NCBI RefSeq assembly: GCF_002023715.1
Contig: NZ_MAHX01000018.1
Span: forward strand, 1-64,000
Direction of reading: 5' to 3'
Source of the DNA: Elizabethkingia occulta
GTDB taxonomy: Bacteria; Bacteroidota; Bacteroidia; Flavobacteriales; Weeksellaceae
DNA length: 64,000 nucleotides
Within the stretch, counting starts at the first letter, position 1. Every line of letters starts with the position of its first letter. The translations under genes were made by a program, and so were the position numbers. Shown piece after piece: positions 29,063-38,215 of this stretch. Under the pieces are notes generated by a model. The model was not told where the DNA came from. It made no database searches and was given only the letters and a program-made list of their open reading frames with translations.

Positions 29063-30427
29063 TTACACTGTCATTCCGATATCAATACCTTTAATTTTTC
29101 GGTAGATATCAGTTGCATAATTATCTGTCATACCCGATACGTAATCTATAATACCCAATACTTTTTGGTAATCGGAAACTCCTTCATACACAAATTGTTT
29201 AGGCAGAAGGCGTAATGCCATTTTATCATAGTTTTTTCTGTCCGATTTATCCTTTAAAATTGAAGGAATAAAATGGTTAAGTAACTCATACATTACATTA
29301 TAACCTGCATTTTCAATTTCTACTACTGCCCGGTGGCGGTAGATATTTTCGATAGAATATTTCTCTATTTTTTCTAAAGCATCACATTCTTCTCCAAAAA
29401 TTCCTAAAAGCGATTTGTTTAGACTTCCATCTAGAATTTGCGGAATATTCTTAATATAAATTTCTTTTGTTTTCGAAATTAGAGAGTTTATTACCTTAGC
29501 TCGCAAATAAGAGATTCTTTCGTTCTCATTGGTAATCTGTTCAAGGTTTTTTCTGACTCTTGGCATATCATCTGCGTTTACAGATTCTATAAGTGTAGTG
29601 AAAAGCTCTTCACAAGGTTCTGTTTTTACAATTCCCAGGCGGTGCGCATCTTCCATATCGATAATATTATAGCAAATATCATCAGCCGCCTCTACCAGCC
29701 AAACAAATGGATGTCTTTTGTAGATAACCGGAGATTCTGAAGTCTTAATCAGATTAACAGATGAAGCAATATCTTCGAAAGTTTTTTCTTCACTCTGGAA
29801 AAATCCAAACTTCTTGCGTTGAAGATCCTTTTTCGTGAAGTCTTTAGCAGATGATTCACAAGGATATTTAGCAATAGAAGCTAATGTTGTGTTTGTCAGC
29901 ATTAGCCCCCCCTCGCTCTTGCCTATTTGTTGCTGGGTTAAAACTCTTATTGCGTTTGCATTTCCTTCAAAATTAATCAGATCATTCCATTCTTTCTCAG
30001 AAAAGTGAGGTTTCAGAGAGCTTTCATTTCTTTCAAAATAACTTGCAATAGCATCTTCCCCCGAATGTCCAAATGCAGGATTACCAATATCATGACAAAG
30101 GCAAGCTGCAGCGATAACATTATTCAGATTATACTGGTAAAACAGACTGCTTTCTTCCTCCAGATCAGCAGCAAAATCTTCAGCAATATGCTCTCCTATT
30201 ATACTTCCAAGAGAACGTCCCACAGAAGCTACTTCCAGAGAATGAGTTAATCTGTTATGTACAAAAACACTTCCGGGCAATGGGAAAACTTGTGTCTTAT
30301 TCTGGAGTCTTCTAAATGCCGAAGAAAAAATAATTCTGTCAAAATCTCTTTGATAAGCACTTCTGGATGCCGTTGTGCTTTCCTGTACTCCTGCCCTCTT
30401 GGTTGTAAAAATCGTATTCAAATTCAT
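29063..30427 (-). CDS. dgt: Deoxyguanosinetriphosphate triphosphohydrolase
   Basis: An HD-superfamily enzyme of about 454 residues cutting dGTP to deoxyguanosine and triphosphate. HD motifs: NRLTHSLEVASVGRSLG and CLCHDIGNPAFGHSGE; the N-terminal segment SAFRRLQNKTQVFPL is typical of Dgt. The start is placed at the ATG at 30427 (MNLNTIFTTKR); the frame continues open to 30460 but adds 11 residues unlike the family. Single gene with its own terminator. Confidence 0.93.
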   Translation of the reverse strand: MNLNTIFTTKRAGVQESTTASRSAYQRDFDRIIFSSAFRRLQNKTQVFPLPGSVFVHNRLTHSLEVASVGRSLGSIIGEHIAEDFAADLEEESSLFYQYNLNNVIAAACLCHDIGNPAFGHSGEDAIASYFERNESSLKPHFSEKEWNDLINFEGNANAIRVLTQQQIGKSEGGLMLTNTTLASIAKYPCESSAKDFTKKDLQRKKFGFFQSEEKTFEDIASSVNLIKTSESPVIYKRHPFVWLVEAADDICYNIIDMEDAHRLGIVKTEPCEELFTTLIESVNADDMPRVRKNLEQITNENERISYLRAKVINSLISKTKEIYIKNIPQILDGSLNKSLLGIFGEECDALEKIEKYSIENIYRHRAVVEIENAGYNVMYELLNHFIPSILKDKSDRKNYDKMALRLLPKQFVYEGVSDYQKVLGIIDYVSGMTDNYATDIYRKIKGIDIGMTV

Positions 30428-30460
30428 TGCGGTACCAAAATTAAATCTAATTTTAAACAA

Positions 30461-30775
30461 AAAGAATTTTTAATCAGAAAAATTGTACCTATTCCTTTTA
30501 TAACCCCTCTAAAGCTTTTATTAAATAAACAATCTATTTAGTGAAAAAATAAATCAATCAGATTTTCAATGCTTATTTTAATTCTTTTATTAATTATATA
30601 TAATAAAAATAATTCCCAAACACATTAACAATCATTCACAAAAGCTATTAAATAAAATTAATATTCATAACAAATATGTATTTATTTTTTCATTAACTTC
30701 ACTAACTGTAACGGATTATAACTCAATATTTTTGGATTTATTCCGTTATATAATCTGAATAAAAAAAGAAATTTA
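30461..30775. other. Very AT-rich intergenic region between divergent genes
   Basis: About 315 bp between dgt and the epimerase gene, almost free of G and C from 30540 to 30700. It must contain both promoters; no clear TAnnTTTG box or ORF of coding character was found. Confidence 0.5.
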
Positions 30776-31705
30776 ATGGAGACTGTAGTAATTACGGGTG
30801 GAAGCGGGTTGATAGGAAATCATCTCGCCAAGCTTCTCGTGGAGGAAGATTATAAAGTGATTCTTCTTTCCCGGACACCCGACAAAAACAAAGGGAGTAC
30901 TAATATTCGATTTGCAGGATGGAACCCAGCCACAGGTGAAATTGAAAAAAAAGCTATTGAAGAAGCCGATTATATTATACATCTGGCTGGAGAAAATATT
31001 GGTGCAAAAAGATGGACGTCTTCCCGAAAGAAGGAAATAGAAAATAGCAGAATACAAAGCTCTGCGCTATTATGCAAAAGTCTTAGAGAAATCCCTAATA
31101 AAGTTAAAGCTGTAATATCAGCATCCGGTATTAATTATTATGGTGGTGATTATGACAACCGTATGACCTTTGACGAAACGGCTCCTAAAGGGAAGGGATT
31201 TCTTGCTGATGTCTGCCAAAAATGGGAGGAAAGCATAAAACCTGTTGCCGATACAGAGAAAAGATTGGTGATTATGAGAACCGGTGTTGTCATGTCTCCA
31301 AAAGAAGGGGCTTTAAAAGAGTTTCTGAAGCCTTTAAGTTTTAGAATTGCTCCTATCCTCGGAAGCGGCAAACAAAGAATGAGTTGGTTACACGTAGATG
31401 ACATTACAAGAGCTTATCTTCATGCCATAAAAAACGAATCTGTAGAAGGAATTTATAATATTACAGCTCCCCATGCTATTTCGTACCGTCAGGCTATCAT
31501 TAAGATTGCAAAAACTAAATACAGAACCATTTTTATACCTCTCAAAATCCCTTCATTTGTTTTAAAGATGATGAAAGGTGAAATGGCAGAAGGAACAGTT
31601 TTAACAGGTATTACAACAAATTCCGCTAAGTTTACCAATACAGGATTTCAGTTTTTATTTCCTATATTCAACAGAGATTGTATAAAAGATTTATTAGGAA
31701 AATAA
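30776..31705 (+). CDS. TIGR01777 family oxidoreductase (SDR39U1-like epimerase)
   Basis: A 309-residue extended short-chain dehydrogenase. NAD(P)-binding motif TGGSGLIGNHLAKLL (residues 6-20), LSRTP, HLAGENIGAKRW, ISASGINYYGG with the catalytic-region Tyr, and SWLHVDDITRAYLHAI. C-terminal DUF1731-like part starting near NITAPHAISYRQ. The family's substrate is unknown. Single gene. Confidence 0.92.
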   Translation: METVVITGGSGLIGNHLAKLLVEEDYKVILLSRTPDKNKGSTNIRFAGWNPATGEIEKKAIEEADYIIHLAGENIGAKRWTSSRKKEIENSRIQSSALLCKSLREIPNKVKAVISASGINYYGGDYDNRMTFDETAPKGKGFLADVCQKWEESIKPVADTEKRLVIMRTGVVMSPKEGALKEFLKPLSFRIAPILGSGKQRMSWLHVDDITRAYLHAIKNESVEGIYNITAPHAISYRQAIIKIAKTKYRTIFIPLKIPSFVLKMMKGEMAEGTVLTGITTNSAKFTNTGFQFLFPIFNRDCIKDLLGK

Positions 31706-31743
31706 TTACCTGAAAAGTCATTCCATTCACAAACAAGAAAAGA

Positions 31744-31777
31744 TAAAAAAGGCCGTATCATCAATGATGTACGGCCT
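31744..31777. terminator. Bidirectional terminator between the epimerase gene and gltD
   Basis: AGGCCGTA (31750-31757) pairs with TACGGCCT (31770-31777), with an inner ATCAT/ATGAT stem. Six T follow on the minus strand; the plus-side T-run is short. Confidence 0.75.
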
Positions 31778-31796
31778 CATTTGTGTGAAAAATAGT

Positions 31797-33230
31797 TTAA
31801 TCTTCCTTCATATATATATTCACCTTCTCTGCGCATTTACGTCCTTCGGTAATTGCCCACACCACCAAAGATTGCCCTCTTCTGGCATCACCGCAAGTAA
31901 AAATTTTATCCTGATTCGTTTTATATTCAATATCATTACCAATCAGATTGAGTCTTGGATCTAACTGAATATCTAAAGCCTCAACCAATCCTTTATGCTG
32001 TACATGTAAAAAGCCCATTGCCAGAAAAGCGTAATCACAGTCAATAATAAACTCTGAGCCTGGCTTTTCTACAAAAGATGTATAACGTTTCGTTAAAGGA
32101 TCTTTCGCCCATTCTACTTCCGTAGCTCTTACTCCCTTCAGATTTCCCTGCTCATCTTTTAAAAACTCTTTACAATTAATCATCCATTTCCTCTCGCAAC
32201 CTTCATCATGAGAAGTGGTTGTTTTCAGAACCATTGGAAACATTGGCCATGGCATTGTTTCATCCCTTTGGACTGGTGGCATAGGCATAATCTCAATCTG
32301 TAGAACCAGCTCCGCACCTTGCCTGTTAGAGGTGCCTATACAATCCGAGCCTGTATCTCCACCACCAATAACAAGTACTTTTTTCCCGTTCACATTAATT
32401 TCTTCGTCCGGATATGCTATATCGCTAACTCTCTTATTGCTTTGTTTTAGAAATTCCATAGCGAAATAAACACCTTTAGCATCTCTGTTCGGAATTGGCA
32501 GATCTCTTGGAATTGTACTGCCTAATGCCAATATAACAGCATCAAAATTGCGGTCAAGCTCTTCAGCAGAATAATCTACACCAACATTGACATTGGTTTT
32601 AAAAACCACACCCTCCTGCTCCATTAATCTGACTCTCCTTTCTACAATTTTCTTATCCAGTTTAAAATCCGGAATCCCAAACCTCAACAAACCTCCCACT
32701 TCCGAGTCTCTTTCGAAAACAGTGACCAGATGTCCCATCTTATTTAACTGATCTGCAGCTGCCAGTCCGGATGGACCTGATCCTACTACAGCTACTTTTT
32801 TTCCTGTTCTGTTAATGGCAATCTGAGATTTTACATAGCCTTCCCTGAAAGCAGTTTCTATAATATTTTTTTCAATTTCTTCTATCGTTACCGGTAATTC
32901 ATTAATTCCAAGCACGCATGATCCTTCACAAGGCGCCGGGCAAATTCTTCCGGTAAATTCAGGGAAGTTATTGGTGGTCGAAAGTATATCATACGCTTTC
33001 TTCCATTGGTTATTGTATACTGCATCATTAAACTCCGGAATTACATTCCCCAACGGGCAGCCACTCTGACAAAAAGGTATTCCGCAGTTCATGCAGCGGG
33101 CTGCCTGATTATTTAACAATTCGGCAGATGGCAAGTGCTGGAACTCCTGATAATGTTTCACCCTGCTTTCTACCAGTTCTTTCACCGGTAATTCTCTATC
33201 ATATATTAAAAATCCGTCTGTCTTTCCCAT
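31797..33230 (-). CDS. gltD: Glutamate synthase, small subunit (NADPH)
   Basis: A 477-residue FAD/Fe-S electron-input subunit. N-terminal cysteine clusters CMNCGIPFCQSGCPLGN and CPAPCEGSCVLG hold the [4Fe-4S] centres; VAVVGSGPSGLAAADQL binds FAD and VLVIGGGDTGSDCIG binds NAD(P)H; the C-terminal FTCGDARRGQSLVVWAI completes the FAD site. It starts 5 bp after gltB, so the two subunits are co-translated and supply electrons for glutamate formation from 2-oxoglutarate and glutamine. Confidence 0.97.
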   Translation of the reverse strand: MGKTDGFLIYDRELPVKELVESRVKHYQEFQHLPSAELLNNQAARCMNCGIPFCQSGCPLGNVIPEFNDAVYNNQWKKAYDILSTTNNFPEFTGRICPAPCEGSCVLGINELPVTIEEIEKNIIETAFREGYVKSQIAINRTGKKVAVVGSGPSGLAAADQLNKMGHLVTVFERDSEVGGLLRFGIPDFKLDKKIVERRVRLMEQEGVVFKTNVNVGVDYSAEELDRNFDAVILALGSTIPRDLPIPNRDAKGVYFAMEFLKQSNKRVSDIAYPDEEINVNGKKVLVIGGGDTGSDCIGTSNRQGAELVLQIEIMPMPPVQRDETMPWPMFPMVLKTTTSHDEGCERKWMINCKEFLKDEQGNLKGVRATEVEWAKDPLTKRYTSFVEKPGSEFIIDCDYAFLAMGFLHVQHKGLVEALDIQLDPRLNLIGNDIEYKTNQDKIFTCGDARRGQSLVVWAITEGRKCAEKVNIYMKED

Positions 33231-33235
33231 GGCTG

Positions 33236-36200
33236 CTAATTAGTTTCTTTGTTTTCTTTTTGCTTTAGTAAAGCTTTTTTATAATCTCTCGGATATACTT
33301 TTACAAAATATCCCTGTGCCTGTTCAAAATCACTTAGTAAATACTGACCTATCTCACTCCCTGTAATGGTAACATGCTCCTCTATTAATTGTTTGATTAA
33401 CTGAATATCTGATTCCTCCAAAGGCTCCAGATCTGCCATATCCGGATTAAAATTTTTATCCAGAGATTTATTGACATCCCACACATAAGCGATTCCGCCA
33501 CTCATGCCTGCTCCAAAATTTCTTCCGACATCTCCCAAAATAACAACCGTTCCTCCTGTCATATATTCGCATCCGTGATCACCTACTCCCTCTACTACCG
33601 CTGTTGCTCCGGAATTTCGAACACAAAAACGTTCTCCCGCCATTCCGTTAATAAAAGCTTTTCCGCTAGTTGCTCCATATAAAGCCACATTACCGATAAT
33701 GCTATTTTCATGTGCCTTAATTTTGGATTCTTCAGGTAATTTTACAGCCAGCTTTGCACCAGAAAGCCCTTTACCAAAATAGTCATTGGCATCACCTTCC
33801 AAAATCATTGTAAGTCCTTTATTACAGAATGCTCCATAGCTTTGTCCTGCAGTTCCCTTGAAATCGAATACCAGTGAATCTTCTTTCATCCCTTCGGATT
33901 TATACTTCTTGGTAATTTCATGGGATAATATAGTACCTATGGCTCTGTCTGTATTTTTAACCTCAAAGAAAGCTCTAACCTTACCTTCATTCTGCAGTGC
34001 CTCTTGTGCTGTTTCCAACATTTTCCACGATATAGAATCATCCAATTCATTATCCTGATCTTCTGATTTCACCAATGGTAAATCACTTTCGACTTTTTGC
34101 AGAAAATCATTAAGATTTATATTCTGATGCTTCCAGTGTTTTAGTTTTTCTTTTTTGGTTAAACACTGATACTGCCCTACCATTTCATCTATCGTTCTGA
34201 ATCCTAAAGCCGCCATCAGTTCTCTTACCTCTGTAGCCAGAAATCTGAAATAGTTAACCAGATGATCCGCACTACCAGAGAATTTTGCCCTTAAATCAGG
34301 ATTTTGTGTAGCAATACCTACAGGGCATGTGTTTAGATGACATTTACGCATCAGAATACATCCCTGAACAATAAGTGCAGATGTTGCGATTCCCCATTCT
34401 TCAGCACCTAGTAATGTAGCAATAACAATATCTCTTCCGGTCTTTATCTGACCATCTGTTTGAATTGTTACCCGCTGTCTTAGTTTATTTTTAATTAAGG
34501 TTTGGTGCGTCTCTGCCAGCCCAAGTTCCCAAGGCAGTCCCGCATGTCTTACAGAACTCACCGGAGATGCACCGGTGCCACCATCGTAGCCAGATATTAA
34601 AATATGATCGGCTTTCGCTTTCGCTACACCAGACGCAATAGTTCCTACTCCTGCTTTTGAAACAAGTTTAACACTAATTCTTGCATGTCTGTTTGCATTC
34701 TTCAAATCAAAGATCAGCTCAGCTAAATCTTCTATTGAATAAATATCGTGGTGTGGCGGTGGAGAAATTAAGCCTACTCCAGGAGTAGCATGACGGGTTT
34801 TTCCAATCCAGCTGTCTACTTTATCTCCAGGTAATTGCCCTCCTTCTCCAGGTTTGGCTCCCTGTGCCATTTTTATCTGTATTTCTTCTGCTTCAGCAAG
34901 ATATCTACTGGTTACACCGAACCGCCCTGAGGCAACCTGCTTAATTGCGGAACGCATACTATCACCATTTTGTAACAAATCGTAACGCAGCTCATCTTCT
35001 CCTCCCTCTCCGGTATTGCTTTTTGCTCCGATACGATTCATTGCAATTGCCAACGTTGTATGGGCTTCCCAGGAAATGGAACCAAAGGACATCGCCCCTG
35101 TAGCAAAACGTTTTAGTATGTTTTCTATAGGTTCTACTTCTTCTATAGCTATTGCTTCACGATCATTTTTTAGTTCCAGCAATGCTCTCAGGCTTACTGG
35201 TGCGTCATTTCCTATATTAACAGCTCTGGAATATTTTTTGAAAATTTCATAATCATTTTTCCATGTAGCTTGTTGTAATAAATGAACCGTATTTGGATTA
35301 TATTGGTGGTATTCTCCTGTCTTTTTCCATTGATATACTCCGCCTTCCTTTAGTACTTCCTGTTTCATTACAGGACGGAAAGCATTATTATGCTTAATAA
35401 GTGCTTCTTTGGCAATTTCATCAAATCCAATTCCCTCAATTCTCGAAATAGCCCCGGTAAAACAACTATTTACAACCATTTTGTTAATACCAACAATTTC
35501 AAATATCTGAGATCCCTGATAAGACTGTAAAGTTGAAATGCCCATCTTAGAAAAGATCTTCAATAATCCGTCTCCTACAGACTTTAAGTAATTCTTTTTA
35601 AGCTGATCCAAATCCCCTTCTATCTCTCCGGCTAAATGTAATTGCCTGATAGAAGCTAGTGCCAGATATGGGTTAATTGCCGTAGCGCCAAAACCTAATA
35701 AGGCAGCAAAATGGTGTACTTCCCATATATCTCCTGCTTCTATTACAATACCAATTTTCCGTCGGGCACCTTTACGTACCAGATGGTGATGTACAGCAGA
35801 GCATGCCAGTAATGTAGGAATCGCAACATGGTCGGAGTCTATAGCTCTGTCTGAAAGTATCAGGACATCGAATCCATCTTCCACAGCATCCATTGCATAT
35901 CTGCAAATACGATCTATCCCTCGCTTCAGGCTACCAGGATTTCCATCTGCTTTGAAATATGTATGAATTGTTTTTGCCTGAAAATTCCCAGTGTCTATAC
36001 TTCTGAGTTTTTCCAACTGTTCATTATTTAGAATCGGCTGTTTTAAAGTAATAGAATGAGCAAAGTTTTTGTCTTCAGAAAGAATATTTCCGTTTCCGCC
36101 AATGATAGTAGCCAGAGACATCACCATTCTCTCCCGAATAGGATCTATTGGCGGGTTTGTTACCTGCGCAAATAACTGTTTAAAATATGAGCTTAGGTGC

Positions 36201-37732
36201 TGTGGTTTTTCGCTAAGTACAGCCAAAGGAGCATCGAATCCCATAGAACCAATAGGCTCTTTTCCGGTAAGTGCCATAGGTTTAATAACCTGATCCACAT
36301 CTTCACGTGTATAACCAAATGCCTGCTGATATTTAAAAATATCATCTGTCTGTAGCATAGTAAAACGAATTCTCGGTGCTGGCAACTCTTCCAAACGTAT
36401 CTTCTGACTATCCAGCCATTCTTTGTAAGGCTGAGAAGTACATATTTCTTTTTTAAGTTCTTCATCACTGACAATCTTACCTTTGGCAAGGTCTACCAGA
36501 AACATTTTTCCAGGCTGAAGACGTCCGCTTTTAATAATTTTAGCAGGATCTACAGGCAAAGCACCAGATTCTGAAGCCATCACAACCATATCATCGGAAG
36601 TAACACAAAATCTTGACGGGCGTAATCCGTTTCTGTCCAAAGTGGCTCCGATAATTTTACCATCTGTAAATGAGATAGAAGCAGGTCCGTCCCATGGCTC
36701 CATTACACAGGCATGGAACTCATAGAAATGTTTTTTGTAATCTTCCATGATCTCGTTACCATCCCATGCCTCAGGAATAAGCATCATCATAACGTGTGGT
36801 AAAGATCGGCCTGCATGCACTAGCATTTCTACCATATTATCCAGATATGCTGAATCTGACTGATCAGGAGTAACCAATGGCAAAAGCATATCTACTTCCT
36901 GAGCAGTAAAATAAGGACTTGTAAAAGTTTTCTGAGAAGATTTTAACCAATTAAGGTTTCCCTGAACGGTATTTATTTCCCCGTTATGTGCCAAATATCT
37001 AAAAGGCTGTGCAAGACTCCATGTAGGGGAAGTATTGGTTGCAAAACGGGAATGCACCATTCCAAAAGCAGAAGTAAGTTTAGGATTTGTTAAATCTTTG
37101 AAATAGTGTCTGATCTGTATACTTCTCAATTGACCTTTGTAAACAAGCTTTCTACATGAAAGCGAAGCTACATAAAAACCAATAGGGTCGTTTTGCAGAA
37201 CATTATTAATCTGATTACTGATATAATTACGGAAAACGAAGAGTTTTCTTTCAAAACTATCTTCATCATCGATTCCGAAAGGCTTTTCGATGAAGATCAT
37301 TTCCATTACCGGCTCTACTTCCTTCGCGAGTTCACCAAGTTCAATATTGTTCACAGGGACAGGTCTGTACCCCAAGACATTTAATTCCAATCTGTCAGCG
37401 GCATGCTGAATAATATTTTTGCATTCATCAATAAGTGCCATATTTTTAGGAAAGAAGAACATTCCTACTCCATAGTCTCCCAACCGCGGCAAATCTATTC
37501 CATAAGTAGAAGCTTCTTCCTCCAATAGTTCATGTGGAATCTGGATTTGTATACCTGCTCCGTCTCCGGTATTACTTTCATAGCCGGTAGCCCCCCTGTG
37601 TTCCATATTCTCCAGCATTGTTATTGCATCTGCAACAACTTTATGACTCTTAACTCCCTTAATATTAGCTACGAAGCCAACACCACAAGAGTCAAATTCA
37701 AATTCAGGTCTGTACAATCCATAGTTCTTCAT
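33236..37732 (-). CDS. gltB: Glutamate synthase, large subunit
   Basis: A 1498-residue enzyme. The N-terminal class II glutaminase domain has the nucleophile Cys in FDSCGVGFVANIKG, after a propeptide of about 15 residues. A central domain follows, then the FMN/Fe-S synthase domain with GAKSNTGEGGED, SAKPGEGGQLPG-like QGAKPGEGGQLPGDKV, and the cluster motif CILMRKCHLNTCPVGIATQ; the C-terminal GXGXG beta-helix domain has GGTVVILGDVGRNFGAGMSGG. Full length for the family. First gene of gltBD. Confidence 0.97.
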   Translation of the reverse strand: MKNYGLYRPEFEFDSCGVGFVANIKGVKSHKVVADAITMLENMEHRGATGYESNTGDGAGIQIQIPHELLEEEASTYGIDLPRLGDYGVGMFFFPKNMALIDECKNIIQHAADRLELNVLGYRPVPVNNIELGELAKEVEPVMEMIFIEKPFGIDDEDSFERKLFVFRNYISNQINNVLQNDPIGFYVASLSCRKLVYKGQLRSIQIRHYFKDLTNPKLTSAFGMVHSRFATNTSPTWSLAQPFRYLAHNGEINTVQGNLNWLKSSQKTFTSPYFTAQEVDMLLPLVTPDQSDSAYLDNMVEMLVHAGRSLPHVMMMLIPEAWDGNEIMEDYKKHFYEFHACVMEPWDGPASISFTDGKIIGATLDRNGLRPSRFCVTSDDMVVMASESGALPVDPAKIIKSGRLQPGKMFLVDLAKGKIVSDEELKKEICTSQPYKEWLDSQKIRLEELPAPRIRFTMLQTDDIFKYQQAFGYTREDVDQVIKPMALTGKEPIGSMGFDAPLAVLSEKPQHLSSYFKQLFAQVTNPPIDPIRERMVMSLATIIGGNGNILSEDKNFAHSITLKQPILNNEQLEKLRSIDTGNFQAKTIHTYFKADGNPGSLKRGIDRICRYAMDAVEDGFDVLILSDRAIDSDHVAIPTLLACSAVHHHLVRKGARRKIGIVIEAGDIWEVHHFAALLGFGATAINPYLALASIRQLHLAGEIEGDLDQLKKNYLKSVGDGLLKIFSKMGISTLQSYQGSQIFEIVGINKMVVNSCFTGAISRIEGIGFDEIAKEALIKHNNAFRPVMKQEVLKEGGVYQWKKTGEYHQYNPNTVHLLQQATWKNDYEIFKKYSRAVNIGNDAPVSLRALLELKNDREAIAIEEVEPIENILKRFATGAMSFGSISWEAHTTLAIAMNRIGAKSNTGEGGEDELRYDLLQNGDSMRSAIKQVASGRFGVTSRYLAEAEEIQIKMAQGAKPGEGGQLPGDKVDSWIGKTRHATPGVGLISPPPHHDIYSIEDLAELIFDLKNANRHARISVKLVSKAGVGTIASGVAKAKADHILISGYDGGTGASPVSSVRHAGLPWELGLAETHQTLIKNKLRQRVTIQTDGQIKTGRDIVIATLLGAEEWGIATSALIVQGCILMRKCHLNTCPVGIATQNPDLRAKFSGSADHLVNYFRFLATEVRELMAALGFRTIDEMVGQYQCLTKKEKLKHWKHQNINLNDFLQKVESDLPLVKSEDQDNELDDSISWKMLETAQEALQNEGKVRAFFEVKNTDRAIGTILSHEITKKYKSEGMKEDSLVFDFKGTAGQSYGAFCNKGLTMILEGDANDYFGKGLSGAKLAVKLPEESKIKAHENSIIGNVALYGATSGKAFINGMAGERFCVRNSGATAVVEGVGDHGCEYMTGGTVVILGDVGRNFGAGMSGGIAYVWDVNKSLDKNFNPDMADLEPLEESDIQLIKQLIEEHVTITGSEIGQYLLSDFEQAQGYFVKVYPRDYKKALLKQKENKETN

Positions 37733-38166
37733 AGTCCTCAGTTTTCAGACACGAAATTACGAATTATATCTATAAAATAAGATTTACATAAATATTGAAT
37801 AATTTTAACACACAATAAGTGTTGATTTTATTCAATTACAATCATTTTATTAAAAATGTAATATAAACTAATTTCATTATAATGATTTCAATATATAATT
37901 ATTAAACAATAAAAATCATAAATAACTGAAAATCAATAGATATAAGTTTTAAAACACTTTAAATTTCTTTAAAATAGAATTATAAAACAATCAACTACAA
38001 AGCAAATATTCAAATTTGTCTTAAAATTATTTTCACATACTGTAAATAATTTTATTTATTTTTTGTAAGCAAAACAAATACAAAATATTAAAAATATAAA
38101 GTTTTTAGAATGATTATAAATTATAAAAGAAAAGATATTTTCACTACTTTAATATATAAATACAAA
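37733..38166. other. AT-rich intergenic region upstream of gltB
   Basis: About 430 bp, strikingly poor in G and C, with no ORF of coding character. It holds the gltB promoter; TAATTTCG on the minus strand about 25 bp before gltB resembles TAnnTTTG with one change. No repeats or tRNA-like structure were recognised. Confidence 0.5.
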
Positions 38167-38194
38167 TAAAAAAGCCCCAAACTAAGTTTGAGGC
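38167..38194 (-). terminator. Terminator of gcvP
   Basis: AGCC-CAAACT pairs with AGTTTG-GGCT (38172-38194, one mismatch), followed on the minus strand by a T-run. Confidence 0.8.
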
Positions 38195-38215
38195 TTCATT
38201 ATTTTCATGCGTAAA